DNA of 41,001 nt, taken from contig JAKSLP010000025.1 in assembly GCA_024401115.1 (NCBI GenBank), positions 1 to 41,001 on the forward strand. Reading direction: 5' to 3'. Positions 8,328 to 15,848 of this stretch are shown here, piece after piece. The stretch comes from Bacteroidaceae bacterium. Its GTDB lineage: Bacteria; Bacteroidota; Bacteroidia; Bacteroidales; Bacteroidaceae. The position numbers and the translations under genes were made by a program. The notes under the pieces are model-generated. The model did no database searches. It saw nothing but the letters and a program-made list of their open reading frames with translations, and was not told where the DNA came from. Within the stretch, counting starts at the first letter, position 1. Each line of letters opens with the position of its first letter.

Positions 8328-10472
8328 ATGAAAAAACATTTATTTATGGCAGCCATGTTGCTCACTCTGGGTGGCGGTGCTGCTTTCGCACAGAATGCGA
8401 ATCCTTTCTTTAATGAGAAGTACGGTACTCCTCATGAGATTCCTCCATTCGAGAAGTTTACCATGGAGAACTACCGCGAGGCTATCCTGAAGGGTATGGA
8501 TGAGCAGCGTGCTGAGGTGAACGCCATCATCGTAAACCGTGCCACACCTACTTTCGAGAACACCATCGAGGCATTGGAGCAGAGCGGCAAGTTGCTGGGT
8601 AAGGTTCAGAGCGTTTTCGGCTCATTGACCAGCAGTAACTCTGACGAGGCTAAGCGTGCACTGCAGAAGGAGATTTCTCCACTGTCAACTGCCCTGAGCG
8701 ATGATATCTATCTGAATCCTGAGTTGTTCCAGAAGGTGAAGTATGTATATGACAATCAGGAGAAAATGAACCTGAACCGCGAGCAGAAGAGCTTGCTGAA
8801 GAAGGTTTACAAGCGTTTTGAGAGTGGCGGTGCTAACCTGGATGATGCCAAGAAGGCTCAGTTGCGCGACTTGAACAGCAAACTGTCTGCTGTACAGTTG
8901 CAGTTCTCTCAGAACCTGCTGCATGAGACCAACAACACCTATGTTACTGTAGATAATGTATCAGAGTTGGAAGGTCTTCCAAAGGAAAACATCGAGCAGG
9001 CAGCTGCACTGGCCAAGAGCATCGGTCAGGAGGGTAAGTACACCTTTAATATGCAGCGCCCAAGCTGTAACCCAGTGCTGCAGTACTGCAAGAACCGTGA
9101 GTTGCGCCGTAAGGTTTACGATGCATACAACAACCGCGGTAACCAGAACAACCAGTGGAACAACAAGGCACTGTGCGCTCAGATTGTAGACCTGCGCCTG
9201 CAGAAAGCCAAGTTGATGGGCTTTGAGGATTATGCCAGCATGGCATTGGAGAACCGCATGGCCAAGACTTCTGAGAACGTGTATAAGTTGCTGGATCAGG
9301 TATGGGCACCAGCTGTTGAGGCAGCAAAGAACGAGATTGCCGATATCAAGGCTGAGATGAAGAAGGACGGTATCAACGGCGATCCTGAGCGTTGGGACTA
9401 CCGCTACTACCTGGACAAGGCTAAGGCCAGCAAGTTCAACATCGACGAGGCTAAGATCAGCGAGTACTTGGAAATCAACAATGTACAGCAGGGTATCTTC
9501 TACGTTGCCAACAAACTGTACGGCCTGACTTTCGTAGAGCGTACCAACGAGTATCCTGTATATGAGCCAACTGCAAAGTCATGGGATGTTATCGATAAGG
9601 ACGGCAAGCAGATTGCCATCTTCTACAGCGACTTCTTCCCACGCGACGGTAAGGGTGCCGGTGCATGGTGCGGCGCTTTCCGCGGTACCAAGTACGAGAA
9701 CGGCGAGCGTGTGATGCCTATCGTAACCAATGTATGCAACATGAACCTGCCAAGTGCTGACAAACCAGCCCTGCAGTCTCTGGATAACGTAGAGACCATG
9801 TTCCACGAGTTCGGTCACGCACTGCACAGCTTCTTCCGCGACACCCAGTATAGCGGCAACGGCCGTACTGAGCAGGATTTCGTGGAGTTGCCTTCACAGA
9901 TCAACGAGCACTGGGCTTTCGAGCCAGAGGTAATGAAGGTGTACGCTAAGCACTACAAGACTGGCGAGATTATCCCTCAGGAACTGTTGGACAAGGTAGA
10001 CGCTGCCAACAAGTACGGTCAGGGCTTTGTAACCACCGAGTTGCTGGCTGCCATGTATACCGATATGGACCTGCACGTGCTGAAGGAGATGCCTAAGGAT
10101 CTGGATGTAATTAAGTACGAGGAAGACCTGATGGGCAAGCGCGGTATGCCAAAGGAGATTTTGCCACGTTACCGTATGACCAACTTCTCGCACACCATGG
10201 GCGGTGGCTATAGCGCTGGTTATTATAGCTATATGTGGAGTGAGGTTCTGGATGCCGATGCATATCAGGCATTCGTTGAGACAGGCGATATCTTCAATCA
10301 GGAGGTTGCCCAGAAGTTCCGCAAGTATGTGCTGACCCCTGGCGGTATTGATGACGGTATGACCATGTACATCAACTTCCGTGGCCGCGAGCCTAAGGTA
10401 GACGCGCTGCTGGAGAACCGTGGTTTCACCCCAAAGAAAACCTTGAAGAGCTCGGATGTAGAGCGCAAGTAA
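8328..10472 (+). CDS. dcp: M3 family metallopeptidase (peptidyl-dipeptidase Dcp type)
   Basis: A 714-residue zinc peptidase with a signal peptide (MKKHLFMAAMLLTLGGGAAF, then AQ), so probably periplasmic. The zinc site HEFGHALH is near residue 493 inside the M3 signature (ETMFHEFGHALHSF). The third ligand Glu falls in the following helical segment, and the family block YMWSEVLDADAYQAF is near the C-terminus. Length and order fit Dcp/oligopeptidase A. It releases dipeptides from the C-terminus of oligopeptides and likely feeds on peptides with the pepD and C69 dipeptidases in this window. Codon usage is highly restricted (CCA, CGC, AAG), suggesting strong expression. Transcription probably ends at the hairpin at 10541. 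Confidence 0.93.
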   Translation: MKKHLFMAAMLLTLGGGAAFAQNANPFFNEKYGTPHEIPPFEKFTMENYREAILKGMDEQRAEVNAIIVNRATPTFENTIEALEQSGKLLGKVQSVFGSLTSSNSDEAKRALQKEISPLSTALSDDIYLNPELFQKVKYVYDNQEKMNLNREQKSLLKKVYKRFESGGANLDDAKKAQLRDLNSKLSAVQLQFSQNLLHETNNTYVTVDNVSELEGLPKENIEQAAALAKSIGQEGKYTFNMQRPSCNPVLQYCKNRELRRKVYDAYNNRGNQNNQWNNKALCAQIVDLRLQKAKLMGFEDYASMALENRMAKTSENVYKLLDQVWAPAVEAAKNEIADIKAEMKKDGINGDPERWDYRYYLDKAKASKFNIDEAKISEYLEINNVQQGIFYVANKLYGLTFVERTNEYPVYEPTAKSWDVIDKDGKQIAIFYSDFFPRDGKGAGAWCGAFRGTKYENGERVMPIVTNVCNMNLPSADKPALQSLDNVETMFHEFGHALHSFFRDTQYSGNGRTEQDFVELPSQINEHWAFEPEVMKVYAKHYKTGEIIPQELLDKVDAANKYGQGFVTTELLAAMYTDMDLHVLKEMPKDLDVIKYEEDLMGKRGMPKEILPRYRMTNFSHTMGGGYSAGYYSYMWSEVLDADAYQAFVETGDIFNQEVAQKFRKYVLTPGGIDDGMTMYINFRGREPKVDALLENRGFTPKKTLKSSDVERK

Positions 10473-10473
10473 A

Positions 10474-10640
10474 TTGTCAACAGACAACAGACAACGGACA
10501 ACAGGCGTGGAAGTGGACATCGCTTCGCTCGTCTGTAAATAATAAAGGGGCGCTGAAATTGCGCCCCTTTATTATTGTGCTCATTGTCATTCCATATCCG
10601 CAAGGTGACTGTTGTCTGTTGACTGTTGTCCGTTGTCTTC
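10474..10640. repeat. Facing ACAACAGAC-type repeats enclosing a terminator
   Basis: 10474-10505 is a run of CAACAGACAACAGACAACGG units and 10604-10640 carries the inverted version (GTTGTCTGTTGACTGTTGTC). The terminator at 10541-10573 sits between them. The right copy lies inside the PBP4 gene and encodes part of its C-terminus. The same family occurs at 36264-36477. Confidence 0.85.
10541..10573. terminator. Rho-independent terminator between dcp and dacB
   Basis: The stem AATAAAGGGGCGC / GCGCCCCTTTATT has a 7-base loop. It is symmetrical enough to work for both converging genes. Confidence 0.85.
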
Positions 10641-11885
10641 TCTAACCATCTCCAGGCAAACGGCATCCTGGAAAATTCGTCCTTCCGCCACCGGAGTGTT
10701 ATGATTGATGATGGCAAAGGCATACCAGTGATCGAATAATCCCTTGCAATATCCGGCCAGGCTGCTGGTTCCCGTGCTGGTCAGTGTGCCGGTCTTGGCC
10801 CATATGCGTTCCGCACATTCATTTTCTGTCATTCGTCTCATCAGCGTTCCGCGCTGCTCCTGGCTGCCTGCCCAAGGTAGATTGGCCAACATCCATTCCT
10901 GATCGGACTGCCACAGGTAGCGCAAGACGGCCACCAGCACCTGAGTGCTTACACTGTTGTCGGGACTCAATCCGCTGCCGTCCTCCATGTTCAGGTCCAG
11001 CATGATCTTCAGATTCTCGCTCAGATAATCATAAATTTCGTCCATATTCATACCGGTCTGTTCCAATGAGCGGTTGAACAGCAGCTCCGCCATGACATTA
11101 TTGCTGAACATCAGGGTAGGGTTCAGGATCTCCCTGACCGTATGTCCCTGGCTGAAAAAGCATTCTGCACCCTCAGGCACATCGCCCAGAATGTCCGTTC
11201 CTGTCTGGTTGATCTTAGCCTTATGCATCAGGAACATGAAATCCTTGCGTATGCGTTTCTCGTCCTTCAGCATGATAGGAATCTGTGAGGAGCGTATATC
11301 GCCCGGTGTCCAACTGCTGTGGTAATCAATAGCCTGGCGGATAGGCAGGCAGAACACCACATTTCCCTCAATCTTACTGATGCCCCGTTCCTGAATGCCC
11401 AGAATCAGCGAATCGAGTGATTCGATAAGCGGATCATAGTCGGCCTTCACAATCAGGTCGCCCTTCAGTGTGCCGTCCTCCACAGGGCCTCCGACGAACA
11501 GGGAATCGGCAAAGCGGTAATCCATGCCCAGGAAATGCTGTGACACCATGGTGGTGATGAGCTTCATGCACGAGGCAGGAGGCAGTTCCAGGGAATCCCG
11601 GTATCCGTAAACCGGACAGTCTTCCGTAAGGTCGTAGATGAAAAGGGAAGAATTGAGCGTGTCGATGCGGGTCTGCTGCATAATTAGGGAGTCCATGCGG
11701 GCATGATAGATGCTGTCGGCAGGACTGACCTTCGGGCCGTCGCTCTCTGCACTCCAGTTGGATACGCAGCGGTACAGTAAAACACTTGGAATAATAAGAA
11801 TAAGGATGGTCAGAATGCACAGGGCAAGGCTTCTGGCACGACTGGTGACTTTCTTGCTGATCTTTTTTCTTCTCTTTCGTGTCAT
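10587..11885 (-). CDS. dacB: PBP4-type D-Ala-D-Ala carboxypeptidase/endopeptidase
   Basis: A 432-residue S13-family protein that trims peptidoglycan stem peptides in the periplasm. A very basic N-terminus (TRKRRKKISKK) precedes one membrane helix (residues about 18-38). Active-site motifs are all present: S105-x-x-K (SCMK), S261-N-N (SNN) and K364-T-G-T. Two oddities stand out. The ATG lies 4 bases beyond the 3' end of tRNA-Thr, so the mRNA is probably released by tRNA processing and nearly leaderless. The C-terminal stretch around residues 416-427 (EDNGQQSTDNSH) is encoded by a dispersed ACAACAGAC repeat, which has evidently become part of the gene end. Confidence 0.9.
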   Translation of the reverse strand: MTRKRRKKISKKVTSRARSLALCILTILILIIPSVLLYRCVSNWSAESDGPKVSPADSIYHARMDSLIMQQTRIDTLNSSLFIYDLTEDCPVYGYRDSLELPPASCMKLITTMVSQHFLGMDYRFADSLFVGGPVEDGTLKGDLIVKADYDPLIESLDSLILGIQERGISKIEGNVVFCLPIRQAIDYHSSWTPGDIRSSQIPIMLKDEKRIRKDFMFLMHKAKINQTGTDILGDVPEGAECFFSQGHTVREILNPTLMFSNNVMAELLFNRSLEQTGMNMDEIYDYLSENLKIMLDLNMEDGSGLSPDNSVSTQVLVAVLRYLWQSDQEWMLANLPWAGSQEQRGTLMRRMTENECAERIWAKTGTLTSTGTSSLAGYCKGLFDHWYAFAIINHNTPVAEGRIFQDAVCLEMVREDNGQQSTDNSHLADME

Positions 11886-11889
11886 AGTG

Positions 11890-11962
11890 AGCCGAGTTGG
11901 GGACTCGAACCCCAGACCTACTCATTACGAATGAGTTGCTCTACCAACTGAGCTAATTCGGC
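11890..11962 (-). tRNA. tRNA-Thr(CGT)
   Basis: Read on the minus strand: acceptor GCCGAAT with one A-C mismatch in the stem, D arm AGCTCAGTTGGTAGAGC, anticodon loop TTCGTAA with anticodon CGT, T arm TGGGGTTCGAGTCCCCA and discriminator T. CCA is not encoded. It lies 37 bases after tRNA-Asp and 4 bases before the PBP4 start codon. Confidence 0.95.
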
Positions 11963-11999
11963 AAAAAAAATCTCCCAAGAAAGATTCCTCAGGAGATTG

Positions 12000-12073
12000 C
12001 GGTGCGTACGAGGCTCGAACTCGTGACCCCCTGCGTGACAGGCAGATATTCTAACCAACTGAACTAACGCACC
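12000..12073 (-). tRNA. tRNA-Asp(GTC)
   Basis: Read on the minus strand: acceptor GGTGCGT pairs with ACGCACC and discriminator G follows. Other parts are D arm AGTTCAGTTGGTTAGAAT, anticodon loop CTGTCAC with anticodon GTC, and T loop TTCGAGC. CCA is not encoded. It is the first gene of a tRNA-Asp, tRNA-Thr, dacB transcription unit. Confidence 0.95.
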
Positions 12074-12107
12074 AGCTTTCTCTGCTTTCTTGTTCTGTTT
12101 GCGGATG

Positions 12108-12138
12108 CAAAGGTAGCATTATTTTTTGTATTCGCAAA
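12108..12138 (-). promoter_or_regulatory. Promoter of the tRNA-Asp/tRNA-Thr/dacB unit
   Basis: On the minus strand TTTG (12135-12138) and TACCTTTG (12108-12115) are 19 bases apart, about 35 bases before tRNA-Asp. No separate promoter is visible between the tRNAs and dacB. Confidence 0.8.
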
Positions 12139-12187
12139 CTTTTTTAGTTGAAAAAACATTTTTTTTGTCAACCCCGGTTGCTTCTCC

Positions 12188-13327
12188 TTATATTAATAAA
12201 GACTCGGGCACACAGTCTGCCATGGCCTTATAGGCGGATTCGCTGGGGTGCAGATGATCACCGGAATCAAATCCGGGTGCAAAGGCACGGGTGTCTACAA
12301 TATCCCGTACTGCCAGGTCGAAATCTACGCATCCGTCAAAGACTGGCGACTGTCTGAGCCATTCATTAAAGGCATTGCGCATCACATCCCTGTCGGCATT
12401 GTAGGTTCTCCATCCCAGGATAGGCAGCAGCGTTCCGCTCCATACTTTCAGTCCCAGTGCTCGCGCATGCTTGACATAAATCTCTTCGGTTCCCTGCTGC
12501 AGTTCCTCGCAGGTAGGCATATCGCTCCATGGGCGGAAAATATTGGTCTCCACACCTACCGGATGAATGATGTCATTGATTCCGTGCTGGATAATCACCG
12601 CTTCGGCGCCTGCCACATTCATCTCGATAGGGAAGCGGGTGGCACCCTTCAGTCCGTATGCCTGGTAGGTGATGCAGTCGTATTGGCGCAAAATGCGGGT
12701 ACCGCTTACCGCGCGGCGGATAACGGCTACGTTATGCCAACCGTTTTCCCAGGCACGGATAGCCAGATAGTCAGGCCAGCTCTGGGCAGTGATACTGTCG
12801 CCGTAGCATACCAGCGCACGGTTCTTCTCCTCGGTCCATATATCAATGGTATTCAGGAAGTAGAACCAGTTGGTATTGCGTGTCAGATCCACAGGCAACT
12901 CCTGTTGCGCTGCAAAGTCGCCATAGCTGTACTTGGCTTTCGACAGCGGTCCGGTAATCAGCGTGCCGGCATTCATCTGGGTGCATTCTCCCAGATAGAT
13001 GCTCACCTCTACGGTTTCACCGGCCTGGATGTCCATGGCAGTCTCATCGCTGTTCACTTCAGTCCCCGGAGCTATCCGGACGCTGGCCTTGCCGTCGAAA
13101 GTGACAGCCACAGGCTGGTAGCAGCCGTCGGTTTTGGCCACGAACACCTTAGTGAGTGTCACAGGCTCTGTACCGGTAAGGTTCGAGAAACGCAGACGTA
13201 ACTTGCTGCCGTTAAAGCATATTCTGATAGGGTAGCGAAGGGTGATATCCTTGGCATACACGCACTCGCGGCGGTCTGTTATAGAAGTGGCATTGCCCCA
13301 GCAAGCCACCCATTTTGTAAATTCCAT
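12188..13327 (-). CDS. Two-domain SGNH/GDSL hydrolase, cytosolic or unclear location
   Basis: A 379-residue esterase-fold protein. The ATG at 13327 is preferred to 13372 because the -7 box TACCTTTG occupies 13348-13355. An N-terminal beta-rich domain (residues 1 to about 175) precedes a GDSL-type catalytic domain: CYGDSITAQSW (Ser), SGTRIL, HGINDI (block III GxND) and DHLHPS (Asp and His). The order matches family 2-type GDSL esterases that deacetylate glycans. No signal peptide is evident, which is unusual for a glycan esterase. It lies downstream of the membrane AraC-type regulator in the same direction but has its own strong promoter. Confidence 0.85.
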   Translation of the reverse strand: MEFTKWVACWGNATSITDRRECVYAKDITLRYPIRICFNGSKLRLRFSNLTGTEPVTLTKVFVAKTDGCYQPVAVTFDGKASVRIAPGTEVNSDETAMDIQAGETVEVSIYLGECTQMNAGTLITGPLSKAKYSYGDFAAQQELPVDLTRNTNWFYFLNTIDIWTEEKNRALVCYGDSITAQSWPDYLAIRAWENGWHNVAVIRRAVSGTRILRQYDCITYQAYGLKGATRFPIEMNVAGAEAVIIQHGINDIIHPVGVETNIFRPWSDMPTCEELQQGTEEIYVKHARALGLKVWSGTLLPILGWRTYNADRDVMRNAFNEWLRQSPVFDGCVDFDLAVRDIVDTRAFAPGFDSGDHLHPSESAYKAMADCVPESLLI

Positions 13328-13347
13328 GATTATTCTAAATTTTGCGA

Positions 13348-13378
13348 CAAAGGTACTGCCATCTTGAGACACTGCAAA
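13348..13378 (-). promoter_or_regulatory. Promoter of the SGNH hydrolase gene
   Basis: On the minus strand TTTG (13375-13378) and TACCTTTG (13348-13355) are spaced by 19 bases. It lies 20 bases before the chosen ATG and supports that start. Confidence 0.75.
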
Positions 13379-13405
13379 ATAATACCCTTAATTTTTGAGA
13401 ACCGC

Positions 13406-14629
13406 TCAGTCTTGCTGCACACTGGCCTGATTGGCCAGCCACATCAGCGGCGTGCATCCCTCGCTCTCCTTGAACTTCCTGTTCAGTGAGGACGCATCCT
13501 TGAAACCGCATTCAAAGGCGATGGATTCCTGTGTGGCGGAAGGGTACTTGATCATGTATTCCTTGGCAGCCTCCAGGCGGTAGTGATTGACAATATCGCG
13601 GAATGGCATTCCATATTCCAGACTGATGATGGTGGACAGGGTGGTCTTTCCGATGCCCAGTTTCTCTGCCACGGTATTGAGTGTCAGCTCGTCATCCAGG
13701 TATATTCTTTCTTCCTCGAACAGGGCACGCAACTTCTTTCCCTGCATCTCCACCTTTTGCTCTGCAGCACTCTTGGCAGCAGGTGCTTCCGTAATTTCGG
13801 TGCTTGGGACAATGACTGTTTCCACCGGCACGCTGTCCTTGTTGCTTACGTGCGACAGCGAGTAGAACGTAACCTCAGAGCTGTTGCTGTAGTACTCCAC
13901 ATGACAGATGCAATGCTTAATGATGGCCAGCAGTATCGATAGCGTGCAACCCGTATAAAGATGGTGAATCATGATGGTTCTGCCCATGATGGTAATTGGG
14001 AAGAAACAGATGAACAGCGCGATATACAGCACGGCAATGACTCTGGCTGGGGTGGATGGGTGGTTCCTGAAGAAGAAACGGAACACGTCTCCCCATTTGT
14101 ATCCTCCTTTGTATAAGATTCTTATGCTTAGCAGGATGGACATGCTGAAGAAGAGCATGCAGAAGATATAGAACACATCGGTATCCATAATATCATATAC
14201 CTGTGCCAAATCGGAATTGGTTTCTAAGGTAGAGACGGATTTGTCCAGGTTCTCCAGAATGCGCGAGGCCTGTTCAAAACCCAACAGGAAATACAGTAGG
14301 TTCAGCGTGCATCCTAACATCAGGGCGGGAGCCAGGAGTACCAGCATGATGGCTCTCAGTTTCTCGCCGGTACCCAGGATGTGCAGATAGCATACCACCA
14401 TGGGCAACAGGACAAGTGTGAGGGGCTGGCATATCGCATCCATCTTCACCAACAGCGAGTAATCCGTCGTAGGGAAGATGTGCACCGCATAAAAGCAGTA
14501 GAATATCGATTCCACTGCCAGCATCCACAAGAAAAGTTTTTGCCTGTCATTCTTGGATTTCAGCAGATAGGAGAAGAACCATAGCGCCGAAACCAGACAG
14601 GGTAAAAAGTATATTACTGAAACAAACAT
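13406..14629 (-). CDS. Membrane-anchored AraC family transcriptional regulator
   Basis: A 407-residue protein from the ATG at 14629 (MFVSVIYFLPCLVSAL). The longer frame to 14935 is rejected because a promoter lies at 14664-14695 inside it. Residues 1 to about 240 hold six or seven hydrophobic segments, followed by a linker and a C-terminal AraC DNA-binding domain with two helix-turn-helix units. The second includes SIAFECGFKDASSLNRKFKE and the terminal GCTPLMWL. This multi-helix sensor plus AraC layout is frequent in Bacteroidetes, and the membrane part probably senses an unknown signal. It is divergent from the TolB-like gene, with the GH106 gene beyond, so these and the SGNH gene are candidate targets. 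Confidence 0.88.
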   Translation of the reverse strand: MFVSVIYFLPCLVSALWFFSYLLKSKNDRQKLFLWMLAVESIFYCFYAVHIFPTTDYSLLVKMDAICQPLTLVLLPMVVCYLHILGTGEKLRAIMLVLLAPALMLGCTLNLLYFLLGFEQASRILENLDKSVSTLETNSDLAQVYDIMDTDVFYIFCMLFFSMSILLSIRILYKGGYKWGDVFRFFFRNHPSTPARVIAVLYIALFICFFPITIMGRTIMIHHLYTGCTLSILLAIIKHCICHVEYYSNSSEVTFYSLSHVSNKDSVPVETVIVPSTEITEAPAAKSAAEQKVEMQGKKLRALFEEERIYLDDELTLNTVAEKLGIGKTTLSTIISLEYGMPFRDIVNHYRLEAAKEYMIKYPSATQESIAFECGFKDASSLNRKFKESEGCTPLMWLANQASVQQD

Positions 14630-14663
14630 ATAAATTTTCGATTTTTCCTCACTTATACCATGA

Positions 14664-14695
14664 CAAAGATAGGCATAATAAGGCTTAAAGCCAAA
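14664..14695 (-). promoter_or_regulatory. Promoter of the AraC-type regulator gene
   Basis: On the minus strand TTTG (14692-14695) and TATCTTTG (14664-14671) are 20 bases apart. It fixes the start codon at 14629. Confidence 0.75.
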
Positions 14696-14779
14696 AAAAT
14701 CGGGGGAAAAAGACAATTCCGGCCGAAAAGGACGATACCGGATGCCGGTTTTTGGGTAATGTTTTTCCACACCTGTGAG

Positions 14780-14808
14780 GTTGTTGTAAAATAAAATAGG
14801 TATATTTG
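14780..14808 (+). promoter_or_regulatory. Promoter of the TolB-like gene
   Basis: TTG (14780-14782) and TATATTTG (14801-14808) are 18 bases apart, 26 bases before the ATG at 14835. Confidence 0.65.
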
Positions 14809-14834
14809 CAGAACTAAATCTAACATTTGGACTC

Positions 14835-15764
14835 ATGAAAAAACTACTTTTGACCTTAGGTGCATTCTGCTCGCTTAGTATGGCAGCACAGGCACAGAAT
14901 TCGGATGTGATCAGTTGCCTTGAGATTTTTGACATGCAGACAAAGACTCACAAGATTATCAAGGAATTCAACTACCGTATCGAGGCTCCAAACTGGACTC
15001 CTGACGGAAAGTGGCTCGTTTTCAACTCTAACGGAAAATTGTGGAAGATTTCTCCGGAAAAGCCTTATGAGCCTATCGAGATCAATACCGGTGATGCGGT
15101 CAACTGCAATAATGATCATGTGATTTCTGCTGACGGTAACTATATGGCCATCAGTGCCAACCTGAAGGGCAGCGCCAACCGCAGCTCTTATGTGTTTACC
15201 ATTCCTTTCGAGGGCGGTGCCAGCAAGATGATTACTCCTTTAGGTCCAAGCTATCTGCACGGTTGGAGTCACGACATGAAAACCGTGGCCTATTGTGCCT
15301 TCCGTGATATGGAAAAGGGTGCGGATATTTGGGCAAAACCGGTTGATGGAGGTGCTGAATATCAGTTGACCGATGCTCCGGGATTGGATGACGGTCCTGA
15401 GTATTCACCTGACGATAAGTATATCTGGTTCAACAGTGTACGTACAGGCTTGATGCAGGTATGGCGCATGAAAGCCGACGGAAGTGAGCAGACTCAGATG
15501 ACCTTTGATGAGGATCTGAATTCATGGTTCCCTCATATTTCTCCTGATGGAAAAACGGTGGTGTATATCTGTTATCACAAGGGCGATTTGGAACCCGGAC
15601 AGCATGTGGCCAATAAGAATGTACTGTTGCGCATGATTTCTGCCGATGGCGGTAAGCCTACCACTTTGGTGGAACTGTTTGGAGGTCAAGGTACCATCAA
15701 TGTGAATTCCTGGAGTCCAGACAGCAAGAAGTTTGCCTATGTCAGCTATCGATTGAAGAAATAA
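14835..15764 (+). CDS. TolB/PD40-type beta-propeller protein, secreted
   Basis: A 309-residue protein with a signal peptide ending AAQAQ. The mature part is a series of PD40/WD40-like blades, recognisable by repeated S/TPDGK motifs: TPDGKWLVFNSNGKLWKI, SPDDKYIWFNS, SPDGKTVVYIC and SPDSKKFAYVSY. This is the propeller fold of TolB, but the TolB N-terminal domain is absent, so it is not TolB proper. Similar short propellers accompany carbohydrate-degradation genes in Bacteroides and may bind or process sugars. It sits between the divergent AraC-type regulator and the GH106 gene, 84 bases before the latter, which has its own promoter. Confidence 0.82.
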   Translation: MKKLLLTLGAFCSLSMAAQAQNSDVISCLEIFDMQTKTHKIIKEFNYRIEAPNWTPDGKWLVFNSNGKLWKISPEKPYEPIEINTGDAVNCNNDHVISADGNYMAISANLKGSANRSSYVFTIPFEGGASKMITPLGPSYLHGWSHDMKTVAYCAFRDMEKGADIWAKPVDGGAEYQLTDAPGLDDGPEYSPDDKYIWFNSVRTGLMQVWRMKADGSEQTQMTFDEDLNSWFPHISPDGKTVVYICYHKGDLEPGQHVANKNVLLRMISADGGKPTTLVELFGGQGTINVNSWSPDSKKFAYVSYRLKK

Positions 15765-15772
15765 TAATAGTG

Positions 15773-15843
15773 TTTGGTCAAAAAACATAAGTGTTTATAT
15801 AGAAAACCCTATATATTTGCACTATAAAACCATATTGACCAAA
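15773..15843 (+). promoter_or_regulatory. GH106 promoter flanked by a TTTGGTCAA inverted repeat
   Basis: TATATTTG at 15812-15819 is the likely -7 box for the rhamnosidase gene. It is bracketed by TTTGGTCAA (15773-15781) and its exact inverse TTGACCAAA (15835-15843). The right half lies 5 bases before the ATG. The symmetry around a promoter suggests an operator pair, perhaps for a dimeric regulator that loops the DNA, but nothing identifies the protein. Confidence 0.5.
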
Positions 15844-15848
15844 TAATA

